DNA of 64,000 nt from CAWDZK01 sp963726615. Its GTDB lineage: Bacteria > Actinomycetota > Actinomycetes > JACCUZ01. Below the pieces are notes generated by a model that saw only the letters and a program-made list of their open reading frames with translations, did no database searches and was not told the origin of the DNA. Shown piece after piece: positions 23,084 to 32,730 of the stretch. The DNA lies in assembly GCA_963726615.1 (NCBI GenBank), contig CAVSCX010000006.1, positions 1-64,000 on the forward strand. The letters are read 5' to 3'. The first letter of the stretch is position 1. Each line of letters begins with the position of its first letter. The position numbers and the translations under genes were made by a program.

Positions 23084-24784
23084 CGCTCGCCCCCATCGGG
23101 GCTTCCGCCGTCGCCGCCGGTCTCGCCAGTGCCAGCAGGACGAGGTGGGAAGAGCCCCTCCGGGGCGCCCCTGCCGTCCCAGTTGAGCAAGTTCACCCGG
23201 CTCGCCTTGTCGTCGGGCGTCACGACGGAGTCGCTTGTCTGCCGGAGCTGGAGCATCTGGAAGTTCTCGACGGCGATCGGCGAGGTGCCGCCCGACCCCT
23301 CGCCGAACGGGCCCGAGCCACCCATGCCCGGCCCGCCGTCGTAGTCGAGGCTGCACTCGGTGGCCAGCTCTTCGAGGGAGTGGGCCTGCTCGGCGTGCGC
23401 GGGTGGGATGACGTACCGCTCGTCGTACTTGGCGATCGCCAGCAGCCGGTACATGTCGTACATCTGCTCGCCGGTCATACCGACCGCGGCGGCGATGCTC
23501 TCGTCGGGGTCGCGGCCCATCGTGATGTCGCGCATGTAGCAACGCATGGCGGCGAGCCTGTGCAGGACGGCGTCGACCGGGGCCGACGTCTCCGGCGGTG
23601 AACAGCTCGGCGAGGTACTCCACCGGGATGCGCAGGGCGTCGATCGCGGCGAACAGGTTGCCCTTGTCCTCGGCGTCGAAGCCCGTGTCCTTGACGACGT
23701 CCACCACCGGGGACAGCGGCGGGATGTACCAGACCATCGGCATGGTCCGGTACTCCGGGTGCAACGGCAGCGCGACCTGATAGGTGTTGATGAGTGCGTG
23801 GATCGGGGAGCGCTGAGCCGCGTCGATCCAGTCCCTGGGGATGCCCGCCTCCTCGGCTGCGCGTACCACTGCCGGGTCGCTGGGGTCGAGGAACACCGAG
23901 CGCTGCGCCTCGTAGAGGTCCTGGTCACCCTCGGTCGACGCGGCCGCCAGTACCTTGTCGGCGTCGTAGAGGATCAGGCCGATGTAGCGCAGCCGGCCGA
24001 CGCACGTCTCCGAGCACACGGTGGGTAGTCCGACCTCGATGCGCGGGAAGCAGAACGTGCACTTCTCGGCCTTACCGGTGCGGTGGTTGAAGTACACCTT
24101 CTTGTAAGGGCAGCCGCTCACGCACTGCCGCCAGCCGCGGCACCGGTCCTGGTCGACCAGGACGATGCCGTCCTCGGACCGCTTGTAGATGGCACCGGAG
24201 GGACAGGAGGCCGCGCAGGACGGGTTGAGGCAGTGCTCGCAGATGCGCGGCAGGTAGAACATGAAGGTCTGCTCGAACTCGAACTTCACCTTGTCGGCGA
24301 TGTTCTTGAGCATCACGTCCTTGTCACCGTGGTCGGGTGAGCCGCCGAGGTCGTCGTCCCAGTTCGCCGACCACTCGATCTTCATGTCCTTGCCGGTGAT
24401 CAGCGACTTCGGCCGGGCGACGGGGATGTGCTCCTGCAACGGGGCGTTCGTCAGGGTGTCGTAGTCGTAGGTCCACGGCTGGTAGTAGTCGTCCAGGCTG
24501 GGCAGCGTGGGGTTGGAGAAGATGGTGAGCAGCTTGCGCAGCCTGCCCCCGCCCCTCAGGGCCAGGCGGCCACGCTTGTTGAGCGTCCAGCCGCCACGCC
24601 ACTTCTCCTGGTCCTCGTAGCGGCGCGGGTAGCCCTGCCCTGGGCGCGTCTCGACGTTGTTGAACCACACGTACTCGACGCCGCTGCGGTTGGTCCAGGC
24701 CTGCTTGCAGGTGACCGAGCAGGTGTGGCAGCCGATGCACTTGTCGAGGTTCATCACCATCGCCATCTGTGCCATGACCCTCAT
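23080..24784 (-). pseudogene. narH: nitrate reductase beta subunit, one apparent frameshift
   Basis: NarH carries one [3Fe-4S] and three [4Fe-4S] clusters. All the cysteine groups are present: CIGCHTCSVTCKQAW, CEHCLNPSCAASCPSGAIY, CRGWRQCVSGCPYKK (the Trp that gives the 3Fe cluster) and CTFCFPRIEVGLPTVCSETC. The first frame reads to ELFTAGDVGP and is then lost at a four-G run, 23579-23582. Removing one base there restores VDAVLHRLAAMRCYMRD and an open frame to the TGA at 23080. The ATG overlaps the narG stop (TGATG), with GGAGGTGA upstream. It is otherwise family-like, so this is either a recent mutation or a sequence error. Confidence 0.85.
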
Positions 24785-27700
24785 CAGTACGTCACCTCCT
24801 GCGATCGCCTGCGGATGACCGTGACCTCGTCGCGCTGGTTGCCGGTCGGGCCGAGGTAGTTGAAGGCGAAGGACAGCTGCGCGTACCCGCCGACCAGGTG
24901 GGTCGGCTTGATGAGGAGTCGGGTGAGCGAGTTGTGGACGCCACCGCGCTTCTTCGACGTCTCGGCGATCGGCACGTCGATGAGCCGGTCCTGCGCGTGG
25001 TGCATGTACACGGTGCCTTCGGGCATCCGGTGCGACGACGATGGCTCGCGCAACGACGACGCCGTTGCGGTTCACCGCCTCTATCCAGTCGTTGTCGTGG
25101 ATGCCGATCTTGACGGCGTCCTCCTTGCTCATCCAGATCACCTGCCCGCCGCGCGACAGCGACAGCATGAACAGGTTGTCCTGGTACTCCGAGTGGATGG
25201 ACCACTTGTTGTGCGGCGTCAGGTACCGCAGCGTCAGACCGAGCTCGCCGGTGTCGCCGACCTTCGGCTCCCCGAACAGCGCGGTGCATGTTCAGCGGGG
25301 GGCGGAAGACGGGGAGGCCCTCGCCGAGCTCGGTCATCCAGTCGTGGTCGAGGTAGAAGTGCTGCCTGCCGGTCAGGGTGTGCCACGGCTTGAGCCGCTC
25401 GACGTTGATGGTGAACGGGGAGTACCGGCGACCGCCGGTCTCCGACCCGGACCACTCCGGGGAGGTGATGACGGGCACCGGACGGGCCTGGGTGTCGGCG
25501 AAGGTGATCTGCTTGCCCTCGTGCTCAGCGGCCAGGTCGGCCATCGGCTGACCGGTGCGCTTCTCGAGTGTGCGGAACCCCTGCGTCGCCAGGTGGCCGT
25601 TCGTGGTGCCGGACAGCGCCAGGATCATCTCGCACGCGTCGACGTCGCGGGCCAGCGACGGCCGGCCGTCCGCGGGGCCACCGCGGACGGCGCCGTTCTT
25701 GTGGCGCAGGTAGTCGACCTCGCGGTCGAGCGCGTAGGTGACCCCTTTCGTCGTGGCGCCCAGCTCGTCCATCAGCGGGCCCAGCGCCGACATCTTCGCG
25801 GCGACGGCGCCGTAGTCGCGCTCGACGACGACGCAGCTTGGGCATCGTGCTCCCGGGCACCGGTTCGCAGTCGCCGGCCTTCCAGTCGGCAACCACACCG
25901 TGCGGGTTGGCCATCTCGTCCGCCGTGTCGTGCAGCAGTGGCACTGCCACGACGTCACGACGGACGCCGAGGTGCCGCTCGGCCAGCCGGCCGAACGCCA
26001 CTGCGATCGTCTGGAAGGCGTCCCAGTCGGTGCGGGTCTGCCACGGGGGCGCGATCGCCGGGTTGAACGAGTGGATGAACGGATGCATGTCGGTGGTGTT
26101 CAGGTCGTGCTTCTCGTACCACGTGGCCGCCGGCAGGACGACGTCGGAGAAGATCGTGGTGCTCGTCATCCGGAAGTCCAGCGACAGCAGCAGGTCGAGC
26201 TTCCCCTCCGGCACCTCGTCGCGCCAGACGACGTCCTTGGGTCGTGCCTCGGGCGGCGCCTCGGTGGCACGCAGGGAGTTGTCCGCGCCCAGCAGGTGCT
26301 TGAGGAAGTACTCGTTGCCCTTGCCCGAAGACCCCAGCAGGTTGGCGCGCCATACCGTGAGGACGCGCGGGTAGTTGTCCTCGGCGTCAGGATCCTCGCA
26401 GGCGAAGCGCAGGCCACCGGACTTCAGCTCGCCCACGACGTAGTCACCGACGCTCATCCCCGACGCCTGTGCGTCGTCGGCGAGGGTGAGCGGGTTGCGG
26501 TCGAAGGTCGGGTACGACGGCATCCAGCCCATCCGCGCCGACTGGGCGATGAGGTCTGCGGTCGTCTTGCCGGCGAGCCGGCCCGCACCGGTGGTCGCCG
26601 CCAACGTGTCGGCACCGAAGTGGTCGTATCGGTACTGGTCGGAGTGCAGGTACCAGTACGCCGTCTGGATCATCTGCCGCGGCGGCCGGGACCAGTCCAG
26701 GCCGAACGCGAGCTGGGCCCAGCCGGTGACCGGTCGGCACTTCTCCTGTCCGACGTAGTGAGCCCAGCCACCGCCGTTGACGCCCTGGCAGCCGGTCAGT
26801 GTCGTCAGTGCCAAGAAGGCCCGGTAGATGGTGTCGGAGTGGAACCAGTGGTTGGTTCCCGCCCCCATGAGGATCATCGACCGGCCGCGCGACTCCTCGG
26901 CGTTCGCCGCGAACTCGCGTCCGATCCGCTCCGCCTTGTGGGCCGGGACGCCGGTGATGGTCTCCTGCCAGGCCGGCGTGCACGGCTGCGACGCGTCGTC
27001 GTAGCCCGTCGGCCAGACGCCGGGCAGGCCGTCGCGAGCGACGCCGTACTGCGCGAGCATCAGGTCGTACACCGTCGTCACCAGGTGGCCGCCGACCCGG
27101 CGCACCGGTACCCCGCGCCGCATCGTCGCTGCCGCGCCGTCCGCAGCGTCGAAGCGCGGCAGGTGCACCTCGACCGGCGGCTCCGTGCCACCCGCTGCGG
27201 AGAGCAGCGGGTCGACATCGGCCAGGTCGAGGTTCCAGCGGCCCGCGCCGCCGGGGCCGAACCGGAAGCCGAGGGAACCGTTGGGCACGACCGGTTCGCC
27301 GGTGCGCGAGTCGAGCAGCACGGTCTTGAACTCTGGGTGTTCGGCGTCCTGCTCCGCCTCGAGGTCGGACGCAGTCAGGAACTTGCCGGCGTGGTATCCG
27401 CCGTCGCGCTCGTCGAGGCGGACGAGGAAGGGGAGGTCGGTGTACTTCTTCACGTATTCGGTGAAGTACGGGACCTGCCGGTCGACGAAGAACTCCTTCA
27501 GCGTGACGTGACCCATCGCCATCGCCAGCGCGCCGTCCGTGCCGGGCTGGGCCGCGAGCCACTCGTCGGCGAACTTCACGTTGTCGGCGTAGTCCGGGGA
27601 GACGGCCACCACCTTCTGCCCCCGGTAGCGCGCCTCGGTCATCCAGTGCGCGTCGGGCGTGCGGGTCACCGGGACGTTCGAGCCCCACATGATCAGGTAG

Positions 27701-28489
27701 CCGGCGTCCCACCAGTCGCCGGACTCCGGTACGTCCGTCTGGTCGCCGAACACCTGCGGCGACGCGACAGGCAGGTCGGCGTACCAGTCGTAGAACGACA
27801 GCATCGTGCCGCCGATCAGTGACATGAACCGCGCCCCGGATGCGTGGGAGACCATCGACATCGCCGGGATCGGTGAGAAAGCCGGCGACCCGGTCGGGGC
27901 CGAAGCGCTTGATCGTGTAGACGTGGGCGGCAGCAACGATCTCGGCAGCCTCCTCCCAGGTCGCCCGGACCAGGCCGCCCTTCCCGCGGGCCTGCTTGTA
28001 GCGCCGTGACAGCTCCGGGTCGGAGACGATGTGCGCCCAGGCGAGCACCGGGTCGCCGATGCGGGCCTTGGCCTCGCGGTACATCTCGAGCAGCACTCCC
28101 CGCACGTACGGGTAGCGGACCCGGGTGGGGGAGTAGGTGTACCAGGAGAACGCCGCGCCGCGGGGGCAGCCGCGCGGCTCGTACTCGGGGCTGTCAGGCC
28201 CGACCGAGGGGTAGTCGGTCTGCTGCGACTCCCAGGTGATGATCCCGTCCTTGACGTAGACCTTCCACGAGCACGAGCCGGTGCAGTTGACGCCGTGGGT
28301 GGACCGGACGACCTTGTCGTGGCTCCAGCGGTCCCGGTAGAAGTCGTCGGCCTGTCGGCCACCGGTGCGGTGCAGCGTCCGCAGGTCGGTGGACACCTCG
28401 GCCCGGGTGAAGAACCTGCGGGTCCGCACCAGCGCCTCGCTGAGCCCGTCGTCCATCCGCGGGCCAGGGCGCCGCTCGCCCGCCGTCAT
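24784..28489 (-). pseudogene. narG: nitrate reductase alpha (molybdenum) subunit, four apparent frameshifts
   Basis: NarG is the bis-MGD catalytic subunit, about 1,230 residues. The N-terminal FeS motif HGVNCTGSCSWKVYVKDG, RGCPRGAAFSWYTYSP, LIMWGSNVPVTRTPDAH and the C-terminal GTVYMHHAQDRLIDVP are all well preserved. Reading needs four frame changes: at the AAA run near 27878-27880, in the GACGAC repeat near 25833, near 25282 (two bases apparently missing in a CG repeat), and in the GACGAC repeat near 25035. Each shifts by +1 net, and no in-frame stops occur between them. The ATG overlaps the narK stop (ATGA). As written it cannot make NarG. Whether this is real loss or sequencing error needs raw reads. 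Confidence 0.85.
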
Positions 28490-29721
28490 GCCTGGCTCAC
28501 CACCGGTCGGCGGACGACGCCGACGGTGAACGCGAGGGCGAGGACTGCCACCAGGGCGAGCAGGAGCAGACCGACCGCGTAGGACCCGGAACTGCCGTAG
28601 ATCGAGCCCATCAGCAGGGGAGGCACGAAGCCGCCGAGGCCGCCGGCAGCTCCCACCACGCCGGTGACCGAGCCCACCGTGCCGGCTGGGCTGCGGCGGG
28701 CCACCAGGGCGAACACTGCGCCGGCTCCTGCGCCAAGCGCCGCCGCCATCGACAGGAACGCGACCGTCCCTACCGGCAGCAGTCCGGGCCGGGCCGACTG
28801 CACTGTCGCGCAGAGAGCGACCACACCGAGCACGCCCGCGAGCACGGACGACGGTGTGTACCGGTCGGAGAGCCAGCCACCCACCGGCCGCATCAGCACC
28901 GCGACGAGGACGAAGCCCGCCATCCGGTTGGACGCGTCCGCCTGGGTCAGCGCGTAGTCGTTCTTGAGGTAGGTCGGCAGGTAGACAGAGAAGGCCACGT
29001 AGCCGCCGAAGGTGACGGAGTACAGGGTCGAGGCCTGCCAGGTGATGGGTAGTCGCAGCGTGGCGCGCAGCCCCGAGACGAAGCTCCCCGTCGGCATGGT
29101 CCGGTCCGGCGGGTCCCGCAGCAGGGCGGCGGCCACGGCCCCGTACGTCGCGAGCACGACGGCGGTGAGGATGAACGGTGCGGCGATGCCGAACCTGTCG
29201 GCGAGCTTGACCGTGGTGAGCGCGCTGATGGCGGTGCCGCCCATGCCGGCACCGAAGACCCCGACGGCGGTACCGCGGTGGGTGGTGGTGAACCAGCCGT
29301 TGACCAGAGGCACTCCGACCGCGAACGAGGTGCCGGCGATGCCGAGGAAGAAGCCGCCGACCAGCAGGCCACCGAAGGACTCGTGCCCACCGAGGCCGAG
29401 GTACAGCACCGGGACGACGGTGGCGAACGAGACGGCGGGAAGCATCGTCCGGCCGCCGAGCCGGTCGGTCATCGCACCGACCGGGATCCGGCCGAGGGCA
29501 CCCACGATGACCGGGACCGCCACCACCATGGCCTGCTGGAACGACGTGAGGTCGAGCGACTCCTTCAGTCGCGGTGCGAGCGGACTCAGCAGTGCCCAGG
29601 CCCAGAAGTTGATCGCGAAACCGACCGTGGCCAGGGCCAGGACCGTCCCCGTGGAGGATCCGCGGGCGGCGCGCCCCTGAGGGATCCGGGTCGTGGCAGG
29701 GACGTTCGACGGCGTACTCAC
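28486..29721 (-). CDS. narK: nitrate/nitrite transporter, MFS family
   Basis: A 411-residue major-facilitator protein with about 12 membrane helices. GRIPVGAMTDRLGGRTMLP is the loop-2/3 MFS motif. Gly-rich helices FLGIAGTSFAVGVPLVNGWF and VVGAAGGLGGFVPPLLMG are the nitrate-signature regions of the NarK/NNP family. It should import nitrate and/or export nitrite for the reductase encoded directly downstream. It is the first gene of the operon, with a GTG start, and lies below a strong hairpin that separates it from the heliorhodopsin gene. The reading frame is intact. Confidence 0.92.
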   Translation of the reverse strand: MSTPSNVPATTRIPQGRAARGSSTGTVLALATVGFAINFWAWALLSPLAPRLKESLDLTSFQQAMVVAVPVIVGALGRIPVGAMTDRLGGRTMLPAVSFATVVPVLYLGLGGHESFGGLLVGGFFLGIAGTSFAVGVPLVNGWFTTTHRGTAVGVFGAGMGGTAISALTTVKLADRFGIAAPFILTAVVLATYGAVAAALLRDPPDRTMPTGSFVSGLRATLRLPITWQASTLYSVTFGGYVAFSVYLPTYLKNDYALTQADASNRMAGFVLVAVLMRPVGGWLSDRYTPSSVLAGVLGVVALCATVQSARPGLLPVGTVAFLSMAAALGAGAGAVFALVARRSPAGTVGSVTGVVGAAGGLGGFVPPLLMGSIYGSSGSYAVGLLLLALVAVLALAFTVGVVRRPVVSQA

Positions 29722-29767
29722 GGCTGGCAGGCTTCCGTGCGAGCCTGGCCGTCAGCCAGGGGCAAAG

Positions 29768-29806
29768 GTCCCGCCGCCGGGGTCGATCGACCCGAGGCGG
29801 CGGGAC
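29768..29806 (-). terminator. strong hairpin between heliorhodopsin and narK
   Basis: GTCCCGCCGCC (29768-29778) pairs perfectly with GGCGGCGGGAC (29796-29806), and the interior contains the palindrome GGGTCGATCGACCC, so nearly the whole 39 bases can fold. On the minus strand it follows the heliorhodopsin stop at 29881 and is followed by a short CTTT. It probably ends the rhodopsin transcript or attenuates read-through into narK. The narK promoter must then lie in the 50 bases after it or within it. Confidence 0.6.
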
Positions 29807-29880
29807 GACCGCGCGGGCCGGTCAGCGCTCGAGCCAGACGTTCGGCCGCCCGCACGGATGTCACGAACTGCCCGAAGGGC

Positions 29881-30657
29881 TCAGTCAGCGAGCGAGCCAC
29901 CGAAGATCTGCCAGGCGAGCACCGACTTCGCCACCAGGCTGAGCACCAGGTAGACCTTCTCGCCGTAGGCGTAGTCGGTCCACCGGCCGAGGCCGCGGTA
30001 CTGCAGCCACTGGTTCAGGCCGAAGCTGAAGAAGAACACGAACTGGGCAAGGACGATGCCGTAGACGAAGCCCGGCACCGTCTCCGAGCCGACGATGTTC
30101 ACCGCGATCGCCGCCCACGGGGCGAGGCCGGCCAGCGTCCCGAACCAGAACGGCAGCATCGTCGTGCGCTCTCGGCCGGGCGGGTTCATCAGCTCCTGCA
30201 GCCAGCCGAAGAGGATCATCGCCACGTTCGCGCCGGCGACGGCGATGACCGCGTTGATGCCGCTGATGCCGGAGTAGAAGCCGATCAGGACCACCATCAG
30301 GGTGGCGCTGACCGAGTACTCCACCCACCGGAAGCGGTTGATGCCGCCGGCGAGGTCCCGCTCGTACGTCGGCCGCGCGACCGTCGCGGTCAGCAGGTGG
30401 TCCAGCGCGGCCAGGCCCAGGAAAACCGCGACCGCCCAGCCGATCCGGACGTCGAACAGAGCGTCGGGTGCCGGCACCGCGGTGCCGGGCGGCCCCTCCG
30501 GGAACGACGAGGTCACGGTGATGGCGAAGTCGCCGGCGAGCACGAGGACGAGGACGGCCTGGGCCAGGTGCAGGACCGTCAGACCGAGGTTCCACCGGCG
30601 CAGCCCGGCCAGGCGCTGGTCCGTGACGCCTGTCGCGACGGTTGCTCCGGTGGTCAC
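29881..30657 (-). CDS. heliorhodopsin
   Basis: A 258-residue seven-helix retinal protein of the heliorhodopsin family, whose N-terminus faces the cytoplasm, opposite to type-1 rhodopsins. Evidence: N-terminal RRWNLGLTVLHLAQAVLVLVL; helix 3 RFRWVEYSVSATLMVVLIGF with Glu113 at the counterion position (Glu107 in 48C12); and helix 7 LVLSLVAKSVLAWQIF with Lys244 as the retinal Schiff-base lysine (Lys241 in 48C12). It does not look like a pump. The GTG start has GGAGG seven bases upstream. It lies head-to-tail above narK, separated by a hairpin. No carotenoid or retinal synthesis genes are in the window. The function is unknown; light sensing or regulation of a neighbour is possible. Confidence 0.93.
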   Translation of the reverse strand: MTTGATVATGVTDQRLAGLRRWNLGLTVLHLAQAVLVLVLAGDFAITVTSSFPEGPPGTAVPAPDALFDVRIGWAVAVFLGLAALDHLLTATVARPTYERDLAGGINRFRWVEYSVSATLMVVLIGFYSGISGINAVIAVAGANVAMILFGWLQELMNPPGRERTTMLPFWFGTLAGLAPWAAIAVNIVGSETVPGFVYGIVLAQFVFFFSFGLNQWLQYRGLGRWTDYAYGEKVYLVLSLVAKSVLAWQIFGGSLAD

Positions 30658-30777
30658 GAGGGCACCTCCGGTCGTGGGCGGCTGGCCTTCGACGCTAACA
30701 GCGGCTCGCGGATGCTGCCGCGCCCGGCCTTCGCCGCGACCGGGTCCGGCCGGTGACGAGGACAGGGCACGTTGCAG

Positions 30778-31671
30778 TCAGAGCCCGTCGAGGGCTCGCT
30801 GGAGTTCGCTGACCCGCCTGGTGGCTCGCTCCGCGACGGCTCGGGTCTCGTCACGGGCGGCGGCCGCCTCCCGGCTCGCGGCCGCCGCCGCCTGCTCGCC
30901 CGACTCCGCCTGCTCGAGCTCGTCGGCCAGCCGCTGCGCCGTGCGCCGCGCCTCGGCCGCGGTCCGGTCCGCCACGATCGCGGCGTCCTCGGCGTCGGCG
31001 CGGGCATCGGCCGCGGCGCGGGCCTCCCGCCAGGCGTCGGCGAGCTCGGCCTCGAGTGCAGCCCGGCGCTCGGCACGTTCCCGTTCCTCCGGAGTGGACG
31101 CCGACCTTGACCTACGCCGGGCGGCCGGCGTCCGTCGCGCGACCGGCCCGCCCGGGTCGGAGCGGAACGCGTCGTGCCGCAGCACCTCGGACAGCCGGCC
31201 CTCGCGCAGGAGCTCGCCGGCCCGCTCGTCGGCGAGCGCCGCCAGCAGGGTCTGCTCGAGGCCGCGGGCGGCGTCCTCGGAGACTGGTTGCCCGACCGCG
31301 TGGGCGTCCTTGCGAGCCTGGCGGACCAGAGCCTGCACCAGCCGGCCCCGCTGCAGTGACAGCTCCTTGAGCTGCGGACCGCTCAGCGCTGCGGCCGCCT
31401 CCCGCAGGCCGGCACCGAGCTCGAGCAGCGGCTCGATCTCGTCGGCGTGCTCGCGGACCAGCTGGTTCGCCAGCCACGCCGCCACGGTCGGGCGGCGCAG
31501 CGCTGCCACCTCTCGTGCCGCGACCTGGTCGCCGCCTGCCCGCAGGGCCTTCGCCCTGGCGTCCCGCGCCGCGACGAACTCCTTCGGCCCCAGGCCGTAG
31601 AGCTCGTCGGCGGCCGAGGCGACGACGTCGTCGATGCCGTGGATTCCGTTCTGCTCGTCGCGACCGGGCAC
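30778..31671 (-). CDS. Ala/Arg/Glu-rich coiled-coil protein of unknown function
   Basis: A 297-residue protein. The N-terminal third has the motif DELYGLGPKEFVAARDARAKALRA and LRRPTVAAWLANQLVREH, which I associate with a conserved actinobacterial hypothetical family. The C-terminal half (about 195-295) is almost wholly charged, Ala-rich helix that should form a coiled coil (REARAAADARADAEDAA). No signal, membrane segment or catalytic motif is visible. It is monocistronic between heliorhodopsin and a secreted protein. No function is proposed. Confidence 0.7.
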   Translation of the reverse strand: MPGRDEQNGIHGIDDVVASAADELYGLGPKEFVAARDARAKALRAGGDQVAAREVAALRRPTVAAWLANQLVREHADEIEPLLELGAGLREAAAALSGPQLKELSLQRGRLVQALVRQARKDAHAVGQPVSEDAARGLEQTLLAALADERAGELLREGRLSEVLRHDAFRSDPGGPVARRTPAARRRSRSASTPEERERAERRAALEAELADAWREARAAADARADAEDAAIVADRTAAEARRTAQRLADELEQAESGEQAAAAASREAAAARDETRAVAERATRRVSELQRALDGL

Positions 31672-31760
31672 GTCCTGATCCTGGCAGGACCCGCTGCCGG
31701 CCGCGACGGGCGGTCATCGTCGGTCGTCGCGCCAGGGAGGCGGCCGGTGAGCCCCCCGAC

Positions 31761-32249
31761 TCACCAGCGCACGGCGGACGAGAACGATGCGCCGTAGCCG
31801 TAGCCCAGCGAGTTCGAGGCCGCGATCAGGCCGTCCCCGACCACGCGGACCTTGCGATGAGCGGTCCCGGAGTACGTCGCGTGCCGGTTGCGGAACGACG
31901 CGTTGAGGATCAACGTCGGGCTGAACTGGTGCATGCACACCTCGCCGCGCGTGTGCACGGTGAGCTGCTCGCCCGGCGAGACGGTCAGCACGGCGTCCAC
32001 GTGCACGCGGTCGCATGCCCCCTGCTCCGTCGGCAGGCTGCCGTCCTTCGCGGTGACCACGAGGTCGAGGAAGCCGCCGAGCTCCCCGGCCGTCGAGCCG
32101 TCGAGGTGCAACGACGAGGCGCTGACCTCCGGCGAGCTGTCGAAGATGCGGCGGTCGATGTTCTCGACAGAGCGCGCCTGGGCAGTGACGGGCACGGTGG
32201 CCAGGGCCGCGGCGGCGACGACGGTGGCGAGCAAGGGTCTGATGCGCAT
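31761..32249 (-). CDS. small secreted protein of unknown function
   Basis: A 162-residue protein with a clear Sec signal peptide (MRIRPLLATVV to about residue 27, ending in AQARS) and a beta-rich mature part with two cysteines, in GACDRVHVD and EVCMHQF, that may form a disulfide. The ATG at 32249 fits the signal peptide; the open frame upstream is not coding-like. I recognise no domain. A promoter is not obvious. Confidence 0.65.
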   Translation of the reverse strand: MRIRPLLATVVAAAALATVPVTAQARSVENIDRRIFDSSPEVSASSLHLDGSTAGELGGFLDLVVTAKDGSLPTEQGACDRVHVDAVLTVSPGEQLTVHTRGEVCMHQFSPTLILNASFRNRHATYSGTAHRKVRVVGDGLIAASNSLGYGYGASFSSAVRW

Positions 32250-32376
32250 GAGGACTCCGTGACGGCGGGCCGGGGCGAACCCGGTGCGGTATATGGACCC
32301 CAAGACAGTGCGGTCAGGACCTTGCGCGGCGCTTGGAGATGACTTGCCGGGCAGGGTGCCGTGCCGGGTCGACGGG

Positions 32377-32730
32377 TCAGCGCCGCCCCGCCCGCACCAG
32401 GACCCCGGCGGCAACCCAGACGGCTGCGGCGCCGGCGCTGACGGCGGCGGCGGTGCGGTAGCGAGGGGAAAGCGCCGCCACGGGCAGCATGCTCAGGCCG
32501 TGCAGGGCGTCGAGCACGAGTCCGGCCTCGACGGACGCCGGGGCAGGGCGCGCCAGCAGCAGGGCCCCCTGCGCGATGTCGCGGGCCGCCAGGGCGCCAG
32601 CCGCCCCGCGTCCCGGGCCGGGGAGCGTGCCGCCGGCGGCCGGGTGCCGGGCAGCCAGGCCCAGGGCCCAGGCCGCGCCGACGCCCACCCGGACGGCGCC
32701 GAGCACCTGCATCCCGGCCGTCCCGGTCAC
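32377..32730 (-). CDS. small membrane protein coupled to an SDR gene
   Basis: A 117-residue protein with three to four Ala/Leu/Val-rich membrane segments. Its GTG at 32730 overlaps the TGA of the upstream short-chain dehydrogenase (GTGA), so it is cotranslated with it; an internal ATG at 32712 is the alternative start. Sequence such as LGAVRVGVGAAWALGLAARHP is typical of small actinobacterial membrane proteins with no assigned role. Confidence 0.6.
   Translation of the reverse strand: MTGTAGMQVLGAVRVGVGAAWALGLAARHPAAGGTLPGPGRGAAGALAARDIAQGALLLARPAPASVEAGLVLDALHGLSMLPVAALSPRYRTAAAVSAGAAAVWVAAGVLVRAGRR

Noticed and set aside
23579..25840. Programmed frameshifting as the explanation for narG/narH
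   Set aside because: Five separate shifts at unlike sites, without slippery heptamers plus stimulatory structures, in genes that normally need none.
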